In this document: positions 61,427-64,000 of the stretch, piece by piece
Layout: the number at the start of each line of letters is the position of its first letter
How positions within the stretch are numbered: position 1 is the first letter of the stretch
Source of the DNA: Manihot esculenta
Lineage: Eukaryota > Streptophyta > Magnoliopsida > Malpighiales > Euphorbiaceae
Direction of reading: 5' to 3'
Length of the DNA: 64,000 bases
Assembly (NCBI RefSeq): GCF_001659605.2
Contig: NC_035174.2
Span: 5,892,389 to 5,956,388, forward strand
The notes under the pieces: generated by a model
Databases searched by the model: none
What the model saw: the letters and a program-made list of their open reading frames with translations, nothing else
What the model was told of the DNA's origin: nothing
Translations under genes and position numbers: made by a program

Positions 61427-63645
61427 TGTAACGCCCCGAAAATCGGACCGCTACCGGCGCTAGGATCCAGGTCGACTTAAGGCCGCCGGGACCCGTAGCA
61501 AGCCTGACATAAAACCTGTAAACCTGTATAATCCCATACATGATCAACAACATGCATAAAAATTAAAAACTTTTTTTCATACATACTGTCATCAACTAAC
61601 TCAACCTGTGCATACTCTGAACATATACATAACATAGTCCCTCTGTGGGATCTCATCAAGCCTTAAAGGCAAAACAACCTGTGTTGAGTTAGTTTACATA
61701 AACATCATAACATAAGATCATGTATATACAAAAGGGATTAACAATATATTATGGTCAAGCACAACTCTATCCTCAATAACCTCATTACATAACATCCTGA
61801 ATATTTTTACATTTCATCATAATACAACTGTCATGTCCACAAACTAACTATTACATACATATGACTTTTTCTCTTCTTGCCTTCTCTATCTATCCCGTAC
61901 CTGCAAACCTGGGGGTTAGGGGAGAGGGGTGAGCTAGATGCCCAGTGAGTAGAACTATAAAAAGAATATTTAAAACATGCTATCATGAAATGCGTCACTG
62001 CACAAACAAATCACACCACGGATGGACTGATTCAAAAATCCCTCAACTCCATGCCCGGCCCTATTATGGGCACCACAGGACTTCGTATTGCCCGGCCCTA
62101 TTATGGGCACCACAGGACTTCGTACTCGGAGTTATTGCCCGGCCCTATTATGGGCACCACAGGACTTCGTATTGCCCGGCCCTGTTATGGGCACCACAGG
62201 TCTTCGTATATAGAAGGCTAATGAATCATCCTAATGTCCATCCACTATCATCTATCACAACAATACAATGCGGCATAGTCGTGAATTCTAATGCAAACAA
62301 CCTATAATATGATCATGATGCATGAAGCATGATAAAAGCATTTCATTTCTTAATTTAAAAGGTTAAGTTTAGTTCCACTCACCTCTGGCTGACTCTGACA
62401 AACTCTGTAGCAGCTGGCTCACTGCTGGGGTCCTTGGTTCCTCGGGTCCGAACCTACACGGGTGGACTCCAATGAGGGACCAAACACACAAAAACATAAC
62501 TCTAATATATTCCCCAAAAACCCCCCTAAAACATCCTGAAAATATCACATAGAGATATGCATGAAGTGGCTGAACAGGGCACTTTCGGCGGCACCTTCGG
62601 CGGCCGAAAGTCCTGGACAGAGACGAAACTCAGGTAGGTTCGGCGGCACCTTCGGCGGCCGAAAGTGCCAGACAGAGACGAAAGTCTCTTTTCGGGGGCA
62701 ACTTCGGCAGCCGAAAGGCCTGCCTCCCCAGCCATGTTCGGCGGCCGAAAGTACCTTCGGCTGCCGAACCTGGTTTCTGCCAAAGGGCAGAAACTTGGCT
62801 CCCTTTGCACATTTCGCCTCCAAACCTTCCAAACATGCATATTTTTCAACCAAAGCATGCATACAAGTTCCTAGGGGCCTCAAACATCAAATACCCCAAC
62901 TACAACACTTCAAACATACTCAAACATGCCACATTGTTCAAAATCACAACATATACCCATAAACCTAACCATGAACTAAACATGCATTTCTACCCATAGA
63001 TCTTGCATAAAACTTACTTAAAACACAACAAGAGTTCAAGATCGACCCTTACCTCTTGAAGATCGAGAGTAGAGGCGACCTAACTTGGAGTTGGGAGAGA
63101 TTTAGCTCCTTGGGTCTCCAAGCTCAAAACTTGCTCAAAACTCACAAATCTTCAAAACCAAAGTTATAAACTTGTAAAAATCATGGAAAGGGGAAGGAAA
63201 ACCTCAAGATTGGAGAAAGATGGCGGAATGCTCACCTTGGCCGAAATGGGGAGAAAAAGCTCGATTTTCGGCTAAGGGACCCTTTTATAGTGGCTGGCCA
63301 GGCCACGTTCGGGGGCCGAATGTGCCTCCGCATCCATGCAATGTTCGGCGGCCGAACCTGACTTTCGGCTGCCGAAACTGGACTTCCCTAACTCATGCTT
63401 TCGGGGGCCTAACGTGCCTCCAAAACGCATGCATGTTCGGCGGCCGAACTTGGCTTTCGGCGGCCGAACCTGGGTTTTCCTCCAAGGACTTTTCATGTAA
63501 AACTCATTTAGTTTCATACTTTAAAACCATTAAAAACATGAAAATATTTTACAAAAACATGGTTCTACCCTTCTAGAGGTCTCCGACATCCGAGATTCCA
63601 CCGGACGGTAGGAATTCCGATACCGGAGTCTAGCCGGGTATTACA
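61427..63645 (-). repeat. 5' LTR of element C
   Basis: The 2219-bp LTR has a reverse TATA box at 63282-63289. Its splice-like sites (minus strand) are donor 63235 (AAG|GTGAGC), donor 63052 (AGAG|GTAAG), acceptor 62454 (GTGTAG|GTT), donor 62382 (AGAG|GTGAGT) and acceptor 61901 (TTTGCAG|GT). There are four GCCCGGCCCTATTATGGGCA units at 62052-62205. Confidence 0.95.
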
Positions 63646-64000
63646 CTTTCGGCCGCCGAACCTGCCTGTGGAGGCAAGCGTTCGGCTACCGAACCCTGCT
63701 CCCGAAAGTCGGACTTTCGGCTCTGGAAGGGGGTTTCAACTGCCAATGTGCTGCCGAACATGCATGAGTTTCAGCTCTGGAACCACTTTCGACCGCCGAA
63801 GGTGCCGCCGAAAGTGGCTGAGTTTCAGCTCTGGAGGGACTTTCGGCCGCCGAACCTGCCGCCGAAAGTGCCCTATTCAGCCTTTCTTTACATGTTTTCT
63901 ATGATTATTTTAAGGTGTTTTAGGGGGGTTTTTGGGGAATAGTTTAGAGTCATGTTCATGTATGTTTGGTCCCCTCATTTGAGTCCATCTGTGTAGGTTC

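Larger units (their letters stand above)
53624..63645 (-). mobile_element. Ty3/gypsy chromovirus element C, nearly intact
   Basis: The 10.0-kb element has TSD ctttc at 53619-53623 and 63646-63650. On the minus strand: 5' LTR 63645-61427, PBS 61423-61412, gag-pol 60898-55919, polypurine tract 55822-55809, 3' LTR 55808-53624. The LTRs differ by few substitutions plus a repeat copy and a small indel. The only obvious coding defect is one stop in the reverse transcriptase. A 257-bp tandem duplication lies at the start of gag. Confidence 0.96.
52761..64000 (+). mobile_element. LTR of element D, split by element C and leaving the window
   Basis: The two parts are 52761-53623 and 63651-64000. It starts tgtaatacccggttagac like other family LTRs. 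The TATA box TATAAAAG is at 53066-53073, the donor block CTTCAAGAGGTAAG is at about 53298-53311, and the acceptor CTGTGTAG|GTTC is at the very end of the window. The left flank is aggtg; the right end and second LTR are beyond the window, so solo or full element cannot be told. Confidence 0.9.

Overview
This is a window of plant (dicot) nuclear DNA: genes with spliceosomal introns, AT-rich spacers, and large nested LTR retrotransposons. The five protein genes (APC8, B12D, a type-A response regulator, a class I formin, EDS1) plus a RING-finger gene are all ordinary flowering-plant genes. A Malpighiales/Euphorbiaceae origin is my guess from general look only; the sequence does not prove it.

Layout. 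1-1862: 3' part of APC8/CDC23 (+). 3334-4730: a three-exon B12D gene (-) made of very small exons. About 5870-28530: a nest of Ty3/gypsy retrotransposons. It resolves by 5-bp target site duplications (TSDs): an old solo LTR (6360-27714, TSD tgcct) is split by full element A (7204-26976, +, TSD ctagt). The gag-pol of A is split in turn by a solo LTR (10737-13157, -, TSD acacc) and by deleted element B (14023-21257, -, TSD gagtc). 30078-32322: another solo LTR (-, TSD ttttt). 34549-35199: a non-autonomous Mutator-like element with 9-bp TSDs. 35632-36659: type-A response regulator (+). 37219-38863: an AT-rich inverted-repeat element. 39768-42180: class I formin (+). 43461-45569: EDS1 (+). 47982-49303: CNOT4-type RING protein (-). 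51780-52760: retroelement fragment with a roughly 72-bp minisatellite. 52761-64000: an LTR (+, 'D', leaving the window) split by nearly intact element C (53624-63645, -, TSD ctttc).

All the large elements belong to one family. LTRs are about 2.2-2.45 kb, the primer binding site matches initiator tRNA-Met, and a single gag-pol frame ends in a chromodomain (chromovirus, Tekay/Del-like). Every LTR is full of the near-palindrome TTCGGC(G/C)GCCGAA. The LTRs also carry conserved splice donors and acceptors at matching places, which suggests that introns lie inside the LTR/leader. That is the most interesting unexplained signal here.

The host genes are not an operon and are not visibly linked in function. 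EDS1 is an immune regulator, the response regulator belongs to cytokinin signalling, the formin nucleates actin, APC8 is a cell-cycle ubiquitin-ligase scaffold, and B12D is a small mitochondrial-type protein.
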